A DNA stretch of 64,000 nucleotides, from positions 406,049,389 through 406,113,388 of the forward strand of contig NC_081408.1 in assembly GCF_030272615.1 (NCBI RefSeq), in the 5' to 3' direction. The position numbers and the translations under genes are program-made. Positions within the stretch are counted from its first letter, which is position 1, and each line of letters opens with the position of its first letter. The notes under the pieces are model-generated. The model was not told where the DNA came from. It searched no databases and worked only from the letters and a program-made list of their open reading frames with translations. Source of the DNA: Cryptomeria japonica (taxonomy: Eukaryota; Streptophyta; Pinopsida; Cupressales; Cupressaceae). This document shows positions 13,028 to 23,999 of this stretch, one piece after another.

Positions 13028-13907
13028 TCAATACTCCTCAAATGAGTAACCATCTTCCTCAGAATACAAGCCATTCTTCTTCTTGCTGCTTGTTCTCTGT
13101 TTGCGCTTTGACACAATGTGACCAATCTTACCACAATTGAAACATTTGAATGTTAACTTACTTTTGTACTTGTCGAAACCCCTCTTTAATTCCCTTACAA
13201 ATTTTGCTTCTTCCAAATCTGAGTCTTCACTACAATCTTATCCTTCTTTCTCCACAAATGCCTTGAAGGCTGTCTCCCTTCTTTAAGATTTGTGATTCAT
13301 AATTCTCATTTCATATGCAATTATTGTCCCATGTAACTTATGCATAGTCAAACTATTCAGATCTTTGGCTTCTTCTATTGTAGAGACTTTTGAATCAAAC
13401 TTAAAGGGAAGAGATTTGAGTACCTTTTTGATAATGACTAATTCTTTCACTACTTCGCCAAATCCTCTGATGGTATTGACAACGTCATCAACTTGGAGCA
13501 GGTATACTAAAATATTTTCTCCATCCTTCATATTCAGACAATCAAATAGCCCTAAGTAGGTTTTAAACATTGCCTCCTTTACTTTATCATCACCTTCATA
13601 GATATTGTAAAACTTATTCCAAACTGATTTTGCAGTTTTGCAGTGCATTATCTTCACAAACTCAAAATTAAATAGACCACATAAAATAGCATTCCTAGCT
13701 TTCACATGTTTCACATGCTCTCTTTCTTACATGATCTCTTGGAGGATTTTCTAGAATCTCATAACCAGCCACAACAGATTGCCAAACATCAAACCCTAAA
13801 GCTATTAAATAGGCTTCCACGCTTACTCTCCAAAACGCATAATGGGGTCCATCAAAAATCGGTGCCTTGTTTGAAGAAAGACCTTCTTGAGCAATTGAGT
13901 GTGCCAT
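13028..13907 (-). pseudogene. Ty1/copia-like gag remnant
   Basis: Minus-strand frames in series: 13907-13695 (PIFDGPHYAFWRVSVEAYL, typical copia gag N-terminus), 13714-13283 (UBN2-type gag with VWNKFYNIYEG, V-L-K-S-L-P-x-K-F-D-S-K) and 13216-13028 with one zinc knuckle (CFNCGKIGH, the last Cys replaced). The frame is broken several times. It is cut at its 3' side by the outer end of hAT-2 at 13025, so protease, integrase and RT are absent. A primer-binding-like site lies just upstream (13950-13962). Confidence 0.8.
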
Positions 13908-13949
13908 TCCAAATCTACCTCAAGCTGTTAAGTTTCTTAAAGGAACTTA

Positions 13950-13962
13950 GCTTTGATACCAA
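13950..13962 (-). other. Primer-binding site of the copia-like element
   Basis: The minus strand reads TTGGTATCAAAGC, close to the initiator-tRNA-Met type primer site TGGTATCAGAGC. It lies between the gag start at 13907 and an LTR edge at 13964, whose minus-strand end reads CTTAACA. Confidence 0.65.
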
Positions 13963-13963
13963 T

Positions 13964-15185
13964 TGTTAAGCACACAAATATACTGAAAACGGGGGGGCCC
14001 AAGGCGAGTCAATATATACCAATTTCAAGTTGATTAAACATGAATTACCATTAATAACTTCTTCGAGTGTCACAACCAATTTTACACCCAGATCATCATT
14101 AGCAACATTTATTGAGCTTTCCTTAACTATGAACCAACTAATCAAAGAATACTCATCCACAAAAATGAACACCGGATTTACATGGAAACTCATAAGGGAA
14201 AAACTGCAGTGGGAATAGCTGTTTGGATCTGCAGCCCAAATACAACCTCACAAAGATATAATGAAGAACTTACAATATGAAATAGGCACCAACCTACCAA
14301 AGACACCAAACCCCAATTACATTTGTAGGCACCAACCTACAGGAGACACTAATCCCCTAATCCAAGATCTAAGCACCAACTCAATTGTGAGACACCAATC
14401 TTTAAATATATCAAGATATACAGAGATATGTTATGTACACCTTCACAACTCAAACTTCAACCTCTATTAAATCTAATCTACATCAGAACACTCACTCAAT
14501 GTGTAGAGGATCTGCAACTTCATTCACACACTTCAACTCATCTCTATAATAGACAATTTGCTCAACTTATGCCACATCCACCACATACACTTAACACACA
14601 ACTTAGGAATGAACCTAGATCAACAATATATATGCATTTAAAGTTACATTCGCAAGTCAGCCAAGAACATAATTACACCACCCGCAAGTTGACCTCAAAT
14701 AGATTCCTCAACCAAACGTCTAAGGTACCAAATCCTAAAGTCCACACGTTACTCCAGGAGAGGGGACATGCTATGCGTTATGCAACTGACTCTACTGGAC
14801 CCAAATAATCTTCGCACACTTCCTCTAGCTGGTGCACGTTATCTTTTTTTGGTGCATCATTCTGGAACATCAGCCAGTCGGCCAACTAGTACAGTGAACA
14901 CTCTGCCTTTAACACTCTGGAATATAATACTTCAAATGTAGCTCTGATTTACTTTTAAACCACAAGCCATAACTCTCAACTGCAGCAGAATGCAAAACCA
15001 AACACAATTATAGTGCAACTTGGTGCACATACTGTTTCTAAGCAACCAACCTCAAAAATATACCATAAATGCTTCCAGACAACGTATATGTAATAGACAA
15101 TCAGGAAATACCAAAATCGGATCATAATGATAACATTAAAAGAGCTATTAGACATAGCTTGTCACAGTTCTTCCAGAACTGAAAT
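13964..15185 (-). mobile_element. Probable LTR of the copia-like element (right end uncertain)
   Basis: Begins at the LTR edge next to the primer site (plus strand TGTTAAGCACAC). About 1.2 kb without coding signal follows. It stops by position 15186, where another minus-strand primer-site-like sequence occurs. No matching second LTR is present, so the extent is a guess from context. Confidence 0.4.
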
Positions 15186-15199
15186 GCTCTGATATGACA
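15186..15199 (-). other. Second primer-binding-like site with LTR edge at 15200
   Basis: The minus strand reads TGTCATATCAGAGC directly after an LTR-like end CTAACA. This resembles an initiator-tRNA primer site with two changes. It suggests the 5' edge of a further minus-strand LTR beginning at 15200, but no second LTR or genes were found. Confidence 0.3.
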
Positions 15200-16600
15200 T
15201 GTTAGTCATTGCAATCTTCTGGATGCCTTGACATCAATGACAGAACTGACCAGCATCTTTGAAATCAATGACAACCCTTTGCTCAACATATATAACATTC
15301 TGTAACAAATATAACATATTCCTATTGTGTAGTAAAAACACATTTCTCTATCCCAGTCAAATTTAATGCATGTTTGCTTAATAAACATCTCTACTTGTTT
15401 TGTTTCTTGATCCTTTACTTGAAAAATGGCATTTTGTCATAAACCATTTCTCGTTTGTTCGACAGAAATCAGGCATGGAGTGTGTTGGCTCCCAAATCAA
15501 CAAATTGGATAGGTTCTAAAGAAATGCCAACTCCTATGATCAAACCCTCCAATTGACTTGGCCAACTTATAGAGTGAACCTATTTGGTTGCTAACTCTCT
15601 CACTTTAGGCTCTGCAGGACCTAGGCGGGTATACCTATTCACCAGTTGTTTTTTAATGACCAGTGCTTTTTATAGCAGATTAAGTATCTTGATCTGGTTT
15701 CCTCCTATCTCAGAATGGCATAAGTTCCTAGGATGGAGATATAGCAGATGAGTTCAAGATTGTTGTTGTAGAAGCTATTCGATCTATGTTTCCTACTTAG
15801 TTACTCCTATTGCTTTGAAATAACATGTGATGAATATGGTGATAAGTGTAATTTGTAAATAGCCAGTGCCTTCTTCGTTGTATGGGCTACAGAGTCATTA
15901 TATTTTCTTTAGGACTTACTGTGCGAACTTGTGAGACAGTTTTTAAACCCACCCCTTTATGGATCTGTCAGTTACTATTTCTTGTGAGATCAATTGAATG
16001 CCTATATCATAAGTTGCTTGAATGAATTTAACCCTACCTTTAAGGGACCATTCAAGTAAGCACTGCAAAGAACAATTACAATTCGCAAGCAGAACTTTTA
16101 TTTCAACCTTATAACATACAACACAAATTTCATTCAAAGAATATGAATAACCTTATCTCCTTTAGATAATATCACAAGCGACTGCCAATAACAAAATGAA
16201 ATAATCCACAACACATACGCAAAGAAAAACGACTGATCATAGTATGTATTCCATTAAAATTTGTATAACAGAAAACTTACAGGCTGTCATACATTGCTGT
16301 TTTGTTTCAACCATATCTCTTATTGCCAATATTACAAAAACCTCTCTCATATATATATGAGAGCAAAAGTTATTTATGAAAAGACATGTCTTTTCGAAAC
16401 ACTAATTGTTAATTTTGAACATTCCTAACAAACTTAAGTAAAAAGAGATTAAGAGTTCCTAAATGATGAATATAATCGTCCTCTTTGAAAGTCTTGATCT
16501 TAATACTCTGTTTCTTCAATTCCTATCCTTGTGAAAGGTATTCGAATATCATCTGGTTGACAGTAGGGGCCATGTCTTTGCTTCGATCCAACCTTGATAG
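15200..16600. other. Non-coding, probably LTR/3' untranslated sequence
   Basis: No gene is supported here. The right part (about 15940-16600) is the 3' flank of the orphan protein read on the minus strand. Confidence 0.4.
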
Positions 16601-16603
16601 AGC

Positions 16604-19551
16604 CTAATCCTTGATGCTCACAAGTTCATTCCGCAAATCTTCCATAGACATTACTCCTCCTTCTTTATAAATCGAGGGCATTCCAGTAGGGCTCCCATCA
16701 TCCAATTCTTTAAGATCTCCTTTTAGCATATCTTTGAATTTAACATGATCTTCTATATATGAAGTCCCTTCAGCTTTCTCCTCTTGCGTCGTCACATCAA
16801 TACTGTTTATCACTTCATGCAATCGTGTTTTTAACCTTTCATGCTCTCTTAATGCCTTAATGGTTCCAGTGTACACCCTCCAATAATGTTCGACATGTAT
16901 AAGCATGGTGTTGAATCGGTGTTCAATGATATCATTAACCAATTTATCCATCTTTTGCTGGATATTATTTACCTGTTGGGTAGCCTTATCCGCTTGATAC
17001 TTCCAATACAGAACATCAGAAACATCATCCAAGCTCTGCCCTGTGGGATATGAGGTATATTTGCTTAAAGGAGTTCCTGTCTCAAGTTGTAATATCTTCG
17101 TTTGTAACTTTTGATTCTCCTCTTTAGATCTTTCATATAAGCCCTTATAGGTAATGTTTTCCCTGACCAAAAACTCTGTCTGATCCAAATTTAATTTGGC
17201 CACATCCAGGTTCAATTTTGCAGTGACCCTAGGGTCAGTCTTTCCAACCTGATGAATCATAAGGTGCCCAAAGGTTTCTTCAATATCCACAATAATTGGT
17301 CTTTTTCCTTTCGGATACAGTGCCCATTGTAGGAGAGCCTTTTGATCAGGATCATATCCGGAACCTAGGAACAATTTATCTATTTCTTGAGGCAACACTT
17401 GTTGATTCAAGTCCTGCTTCTTCAAGAATCCATCAAACAGAAGTGCTGAATTTATGTCCCAACCAGAAAAGATGATAACACCAGCCTCTTTTAATATTTT
17501 CCTCCCTTTCTCAGGGGTCATATCTTTCATGAGGGTATCGATTTCATCCTGTAGCCTTTTCATCTGTTCTTCTTCTGGTCTCCCAGCCATACTTCGTTTC
17601 ACATGAGCCCCTTTATACTGGTACAAGAATGAAAGGAATTCCCTTGAAGAAGCGAATCCATCATCAGCAACAAAGTCCTCATGCTCTGTCATCCTTATAT
17701 CAACTACATCTTTAATATTGAATTCACCAGTGTCCACATCTACCTCTGCTTCAAAACCAGGGGGATAATCTTCTCTTGGGGAGTCAGCAGGGAAGCTACT
17801 AGCAGCAGATTTTGGTGACATGTGAGCCAATGGTTGACTATCCTTTTCAGTGTTGATAAAATGGAGGAACTGTGGGGAACTCTATGCATAATCTCTACCT
17901 CATGTTGAAGTAGTTTTTTGGCTATCTCCAAAGGATCTTGGAGGTTTCCAAGTAGGTCTCCATCCACCATCCCCCTTGCTCTTTTCCATTTGAAGGCTTC
18001 CCAAGTCATTTCGCTTCTTTCTTTCAAAACCCTGGCCTCTTCCCTTTCAAGGTTCTTGATTAAATCATCTGGCATTTTAGCCACATGTATTCCGGCTTTT
18101 AGTTTCTGTGACGCCCTTGCAGCTCTTATATATCCTTCAGGATCAAAGTTCTCTCTAGGATCACCCAGAGTCATGCCATAATAATCTAATTTATTTTGAA
18201 GTAAATGATAGCTTTTGGAACTTTTAACAATAAAATCAGAAAACACCAATAACCCTGGCACAATGGATTGTTTACCAAAATCCATAAGATGTTTGGCACT
18301 GACAGCAGATAATTGTCTCACAATCTCTAGGCTAGTCACCCTGTTTGGTATTGTAATTGGAAGCATGTATGGCTTTCCTTCATACCCAAATACCCAGATT
18401 TCTGTGTGATTAAGGTGGCAATACCAGTCACCCCAGTTGTGATCAATCTGAGACTCTGGAGAGAAGTCTTTTGGCCTAAGGAATCTCTTAATTTCAGGAG
18501 ACAGAGTATAATCTCTATGTTGTCCAAAGGCCGCACTAAGAGGTTTCACAAAATATTCCTGAAAGTGCCAGTATTGGTTGTTTATGAATCTTTGATCCCA
18601 TGCAGAAACCCACAACTGAACTGGTTTCTTCAAACCATTCTTATCATAAGCTCTGATGCTGAAATCGTCTGACCAGAAATTGATTTCTTGTCCACAATAA
18701 AGAATGATGTGCATCAATAAAGAATACAACGAGAAATGGACATTTACAAGGTCTCCTTTCAACTTTTCCAACCCATGATTTAGGGCTTCTGCAACATAAG
18801 TGGCATAGTCAAATGACCTAGGGTTTTTTGATTGTAAATCAGCACATAGAACCATAACCCCAATATCCATGAGAGGATGAGCCTCTAAGCCTAATACTTG
18901 GGCTGCAGCATAGTATGTATACTTAAAATACGGATGGAATTGGTTGACATCAAATGGCACCTTGTCATTTTTACTGAATGGAACAAAGGACCCTCCTACT
19001 TTTGGCCGATGAATGGGTAATCTCCATGTCCTGTAGATGTCCTCCAAATTAAAGAATTCTCGCGAAAGTTTCTGTATATCAATTCTCTCTTCTACTTCCC
19101 AGTCTAGATCAAATACCATATCAATAGTCTATTTGTTAATCACCACCAAGGGATTCCCTCGGTAGTCGCATATGGTTTTGGTTTTTGGATCATAGCAATC
19201 TACCAGAGCTTTCATTAATTCAACATCCACAAATACATTCGGGACTACCAATTTCCCTATGTTTTTCTTCCACAGGTTAGTTATGGGCTCAGGAGCATCC
19301 CTTCTCTTGTAACTAAATAGGAACAACTCATGTCCTCTGATTTTAGTCCATATGTCTCCTAGATGTTCAAATCTATCTTCCAACCCTTCTTCTTCACTCT
19401 TGATCTTTTTGGACCTCACACTGGATGTCGGGCACTGGTCTAGCAAATCCTGAGTCAAAGCTCTACCCTCCTTTTTCTGTCGTTTGGGCTTCTCCTCAGG
19501 GTTTAATTCTTTCCCTTTCCTACTCTTTTTAGAAGAAGAAGAAGGTTCCAT
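16604..19551 (-). pseudogene. Orphan long protein of a retroelement-like unit (copy 1)
   Basis: Read from ATG 19551 on the minus strand. A Lys/Ser-rich start (SSSSKKSRKGKE) is followed by ELMKALVDCYDPKTKTI and a G-N-P-L-V-V-I-N segment. One in-frame TAG at 19129-19131 precedes the open frame 19119-17740, and a frameshift near 17800 leads into 17830-16604, for about 980 residues overall. Other visible blocks: YATYVAEALNHGLEKLKGD, LEIVRQLSAVSA with YYGMTLGDPRENFDP, and a C-terminal coiled coil (KEENQKLQTKILQLE; IKALREHERLKTRLHEV). No protease, RT or integrase motif is present. It is homologous to the protein at 59878-63146. A gag-like or plant-mobile-domain-like role is possible; function unknown. 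Confidence 0.7.
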
Positions 19552-19839
19552 AATTTTAATTAGTACGAGAAATCACACTTACTTGGAGAACTGTCGAGCT
19601 CTTCTGATTGTCGCTTACGAACTTTAGCAAACTCCTTGTAATTTTCCGTCTTTTGGCATCAATCTGGTTCTTATGAAAATTCGATCAATTCAGCTGTAAT
19701 TGCATGGGCAACTTGTGCACAGTTAATATCTTTGCGTTTATAACGGCTATTCAAATGTTTAAACTTAATTGCAGATGTGACATTCTCCACTTGGGCTTTT
19801 AACTCCTTCGCGGGAAGTACTGTTCAACTGAAATGATCG

Positions 19840-20400
19840 TGAATCGAGTTTTCGATGAAACCCTTGTCTTCGGCTGGATACTTTGATCTTTCATCGAAAG
19901 TTCACTTTCATCGATATCACCTTAGCAGCGAATGGCCTATGTCGAAAAACCATTTTCTAGTCTCCTCGAAATCATCTTTTCTTCGATGAACTTTCGTTCG
20001 ATGAATCATTCGTGAGTTTCATCGAAATCATATTTCGATGAATTTTGTTCTTCGGTGAAAGTTCATGCAAGCCCTCCGAAAGCCTTTTTTCTTCGATGTC
20101 CTTTTTATCGATAAAACCCCTCTGTTTTTGTTCGATATAATGTTATCGATGAGATTTGCTTTTCGATGAATGTTTTTTAAGTTTCTTCGGCAGTTGTATT
20201 TCTTCGACTTCACCTTTTGCTTTTTGCTTTTCATTTTTCGATGAAACTGGAGTATCGATGAGCGGCTTCTTTTATTTATCGAAAGAGATATTCCGCCGAA
20301 GACATCTTACATAGTGTTTTACACGTCATGTTCCATTTCGATGAAAGTATTCTTTTGGTGAAACTCCTTTCGAGATGCTCGACATGATATTTTGGCCGAT
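19840..20400 (-). repeat. Leader with dense TTCGATGAA / TTCATCGAA motifs
   Basis: In about 560 bases upstream of the orphan protein the motif TTCGATGAA or its reverse complement occurs about nine times exactly and roughly as often with one or two changes (TTCGATGTC, ATCGATGAG, TTCGGTGAA). It occurs in both orientations, so arms can pair. There is no fixed period and no conserved reading frame. The sequence differs from the AAGTCCGCC array at 58110-59060, but its position relative to the protein is the same. Confidence 0.75.
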
Positions 20401-20459
20401 GATCTTTTAGTTTTTTTCACACCTATGGGAAGAATTTTTTTATTTCAAATATAGTGTTC

Positions 20460-22136
20460 AACAGAGTGTATGCAAGAAATGATAGCAGCTAGATATTTGT
20501 TGTAGACACTGTTACTAATAAATGTATTACATTGTCCTTACATTGCCACCTGATTAGTTCTCTGAGCATTTGAATTTTTGTATGGCCTTACAATAATTAT
20601 CCTTTCCCAAGATATGGACTATGTTTGCTTTCTCTTTTATTGTAAAGATTTTCAATAGGGATGAGTGCAATTAAAAAATTTAATTGACTCATGTACTATT
20701 TTAAACTTAAAAAATTCTTAAGATGCAGCAGGAGATTAGAAAACAAATTTTGGAAGGAATTTTTCAACTGTGTGATGCAAGCAAAATTATAATCTGTCAG
20801 TTCACTTTCCCAAATGACAAATGGGTCCAAGGCAACAAAATGTACCTGCTTGGTAACGCCCAAGTCATCACTTATAATCTGGAAAGAATAAACAAAGGGC
20901 ATTAGTGCAAGGAATTGATAACAGCATTTTTTTATGTCACATATTTGCAATTTTCATGAATGAAAATAACCATCTAGCATTCACAAAAAAACACCACTAT
21001 AAAGAAAACCAAGAGAAATGATACATAAAATACATGGGACTTGAATAAGGACCCATATAAACCTGTTATGCTAATGAAACTGAGAATATTTCTGGAACAT
21101 ACGAGGAAAATGTGAAACAAACAATGGCCATATCTATATATATACACACACGAAATGAGCTACAGTAGAAAATAGGCTGTATCTTATAAAAAAGATCACT
21201 TTTTACCTTTCAGAAATTGAGAGCCTATATTTTGCATAAGCACGCATCATACTGCAAGAGAAACTTTTTACTTTTCGCACTAACAAGTTCCTGACAGAAT
21301 AGAACCTGGAATTTTACATCCATTGATAAAACCATCCATCATATACTCAGAAAAGAAGAAAATTTCTTCCTTTTGTATCAGAAGATTAATGTTTAGTTTC
21401 TCAATTTTTTTAGCTACAGCAAGTTTTAAATAGTTATATAGTTTAAAATGGCAATGTTGATAATGAAGGAGTTATTTGTTGAGTGAATCTTAAATTAAAT
21501 AGAGCCAGCTATTCATTGCATCCCTAACATCAAAGCATGTATAAATAAAATAATCCTACATCAAAAAAGTCAGCTCTCACTCCTGCCTCTTGGTCGGTAC
21601 CCCAAGAAAACTCAGTTGCAGGCCTCAATTTGTCAGTTAATCCTCAAGTTCAAGACAGTTGTTGTCCTCCCAATCAATTTGCAAATATTATCCTGCCTTT
21701 GGCCTTTTTAAACAAACAAGTTTGCAGGGAAAACATGATCACATCAGAGTAGCAAATTACAAGAACAATGGAGCAGAAATAAGGAAAAAGTCAGGCAGAT
21801 CCAACGGCTTTTTTGGCAAATACCTAGGTTGATCAAGACCCTACCACAGCACTGTCTAGCCACCATCCACTTCCTAAGAAGCTTTAATTCATGTTTCTAA
21901 CAAACCTTATGGTCCCCTTTGAATTCAATGGCATAGGATGTTAACGCAATTCTGTATGTTTATTATTTACGATGTCATTGGGAAATATGAAGTATGCAAA
22001 GCTATATTTGCAATTATTCACAATGCGTGAATCAAGATTGGATGGCATCAGTGTTGTGGTGTTTGCCGGTTGGCTGTTGAGAGTTGCTTTAAGCATATTG
22101 TGTCTCTGTTTTCTTTGAATTTTTGAAGGTGTTATG
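20460..22136. other. Intron sequence around the microexon
   Basis: Apart from the PAS1-like exon at 20846-20878 no coding signal is seen. AT-rich, with a short TATATATA-ACACAC run near 21136. Confidence 0.5.
20846..20878 (-). CDS. PAS1: PASTICCINO1-like 33-nt microexon
   Basis: Minus-strand sequence TTCTTTCCAG, then 33 nt, then the donor GTACAT. The exon encodes IISDDLGVTKQ in phase 0 at both ends. In PAS1-type proteins an S-D-D-L-G-V motif followed by a lysine-containing segment lies between the end of the first FKBP domain and the E-G-x-G-W-E start of the second, exactly the piece missing between the exons at 44014-44136 and 861-919. Alone it would be too short to call. Order, phase and motif together make it convincing. 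The flanking introns would be about 23.1 kb upstream and 19.9 kb downstream. Confidence 0.75.
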
Positions 22137-22371
22137 TGTTGGGAATATTACATCATTCCCATTGTTGTTGGTAGATTGAATAGGTTTGTTTGTTTGAGTT
22201 GTTTAAACAACTCAATATATTAGGGAGTCATTTTAGGATGATTCCTATAATATAGGATCTGAAAAATCCTATAAATATGTAGTTTGTATTAAACAAAGAC
22301 AAAGAATTACAGCACAGTTTTATTTGTGTAAAATATTTGCATGCTTCTATAATTCTGCCCAAAGTCTCTCA
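22137..22371 (+). repeat. 5' LTR
   Basis: Starts TGTTGGGAATATTACATC, ends CCCAAAGTCTCTCA. Matches 27605-27812 except for an extra segment around ATGATTCCTATAATATAGG that the second copy lacks. Confidence 0.85.
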
Positions 22372-22385
22372 TGGCATGAGAGCAG
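22372..22385 (+). other. Primer-binding site
   Basis: TGGCATGAGAGCAG directly after the LTR end CA; two changes from the initiator-Met type TGGTATCAGAGCA. Confidence 0.65.
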
Positions 22386-23407
22386 AAAAATTATCGCAGA
22401 GAGAAATATGGGATTGGATAAGTTTGGTGGACCAAGCTGAAGAAGATTTAGACTGTTTTGGGGAGACATGGTTGATCTCTCTATTTCATGTTTGTGTGAA
22501 ACAGGTTCATTTCTGGATGAAGTGTCTATTGCATGGATCTTATGAGACATGCTACATGCAATTTGTGTCTGCCACTAAAGTTAGAACCTATTCATCCCCT
22601 GTTGTATATGTCTTTGTAATATTGTATTGTCCTTTATTTTTTTCATTGCAGAGGAGGTTGAGGTTAAGAGCTTTTCCTTGTCACTAATTTCTCATCAGTG
22701 CATGACATTTTTTCCATCTTCTATGTCTGACTCTAGAGTGTGAAAATTCATCTAGGGAATAAGTTGTCAATGTGTTTAGGAACACAAGCCCATCAAAGCA
22801 ACAAGCATCATGCTAAAAGAATGACAAGTTCTGGTGAAGAAGAAACTAATAGTATGGAGGCACATGGTAGCCACAATTCATAGAAGAGGAATAATTTTCT
22901 ATCAACTCTAGCATGGGCGGGCTTCTCACATAATGGATGAGCCAGCAAATCAAAGTAATCTGGAACATTTGAAATAAGTATGCCGCCCCACATAAAAAGA
23001 TTGTAGATATTCTGAAGAGGGTTGCTGAATTTCTGAACCACCACTGATATGCTTTTCAAAGGAAAATATAGACTTTCAAAGAGAATGTCATGGAGGAATA
23101 GGCATACAATTGATGAGAGAGGACTTGCCAAAAGATTATAAAATCCAAATTTGTCATGTATAATATGTTTGGGTGATTTTGACGGTAGGTAATTTTTTAT
23201 CATCTTTGATTCCATTGAAGACTGTCAAATTGATGAAAACTATCTTTGAATTTTTCAGCCATTCAAAAGTTGTTACATGTTCCAAATTCGTTCTACTATA
23301 ATCTAAAGTTACCGGTTCTGGTTCGGATTCGGGTTCGGATTCGGGTACGGGTTCACGGATTCGGCAAAAAAATAATTTTTTTGGGTACGGGTACGGGTTC
23401 GTCCGTA

Positions 23408-23409
23408 CA

Positions 23410-23444
<35 letters not shown>

Positions 23445-23465
23445 TAATATATATATATATATATG
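23408..23465. repeat. AT microsatellites
   Basis: Two (AT)n runs separated by a T/A-rich spacer, inside the MITE. Confidence 0.8.
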
Positions 23466-23738
23466 TTCAAACGTCAAACATCAAAATTATATATGTTCAC
23501 AGTTCAAACATACAAATATGAAACATCAAACATACAATGTAACTTTCCCATACAATGATACATAGATGATAACAGATAAATCATAAATCAATAAATCATA
23601 AATCCATAATTGCATGAAATGCATCATAGAGGGGCGGATTAGGGTTTAGATGTAATTAGAAGATTAAAAATATTGTTTTTTTATTGTTTTTAAATGCTTG
23701 CTAACCTGTGGGCCCCGTTTTTGGGAACCCACGGGCTT

Positions 23739-23798
23739 GGGTTCACCCGGGTCCTCCTGGGTTCACCCGGGTCCTCCTGGGTTCACCCGGGTCCTCCT
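23739..23798 (+). repeat. Three tandem 20-bp units
   Basis: GGGTTCACCCGGGTCCTCCT occurs three times head to tail without a mismatch; a diverged fourth copy follows. Confidence 0.95.
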
Positions 23799-23807
23799 GG
23801 GTTCGCC

Positions 23808-23914
23808 CTGGGTCCCACCCGGGTCCTGCCTAGGCAGCTGGGTTCCCTGTGGGTCCTGCATGGCAGAACCCACAGGGAACCCAGCCGCCTGGGCAGGACC
23901 CGGGTGGGACCCAG
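23808..23914. repeat. GC-rich hairpin with 47-bp arms
   Basis: Arms 23808-23854 and 23868-23914 are reverse complements at 45 of 47 positions, with a 13-base spacer. Both arms are GC-rich and carry CCCACCCGGGTCC. The transcript would fold very stably. Confidence 0.93.
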
Positions 23915-23999
23915 AGCGAACCGGACCAGGACCAGGACCCAGCCAAAATAGGGGAGAACCGGTATCTGAGACTATAATGAGCATCATGGTGGGGCTGGA

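Larger units (their letters stand above)
23310..23964. mobile_element. hAT-like MITE nested in the LTR element
   Basis: A 655-bp non-coding unit with perfect 10-bp inverted ends (TACCGGTTCT at 23310-23319; AGAACCGGTA at 23955-23964). The left end has GGTTCGGATTCGGG repeats; the right part has three 20-bp repeats and a long hairpin. The internal word GGGCGGATTAGGGTTT is shared with hAT-2 (near 12785), so it is probably a deletion derivative of that family. Flanks TCTAAAGT and TCTGAGAC agree at four of eight positions, with only transition differences; a target duplication is unproven. Confidence 0.7.

Noticed and set aside
14428-14808. 126-codon plus-strand open frame
   Set aside because: Lies in a probable LTR, composition is His/Thr/Leu-rich from CA-rich DNA, no recognisable domain.
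22337-22687. 116-codon frame just after the 5' LTR
   Set aside because: It starts inside the LTR and crosses the primer site, so it is unlikely to be a genuine gene; no gag motif.
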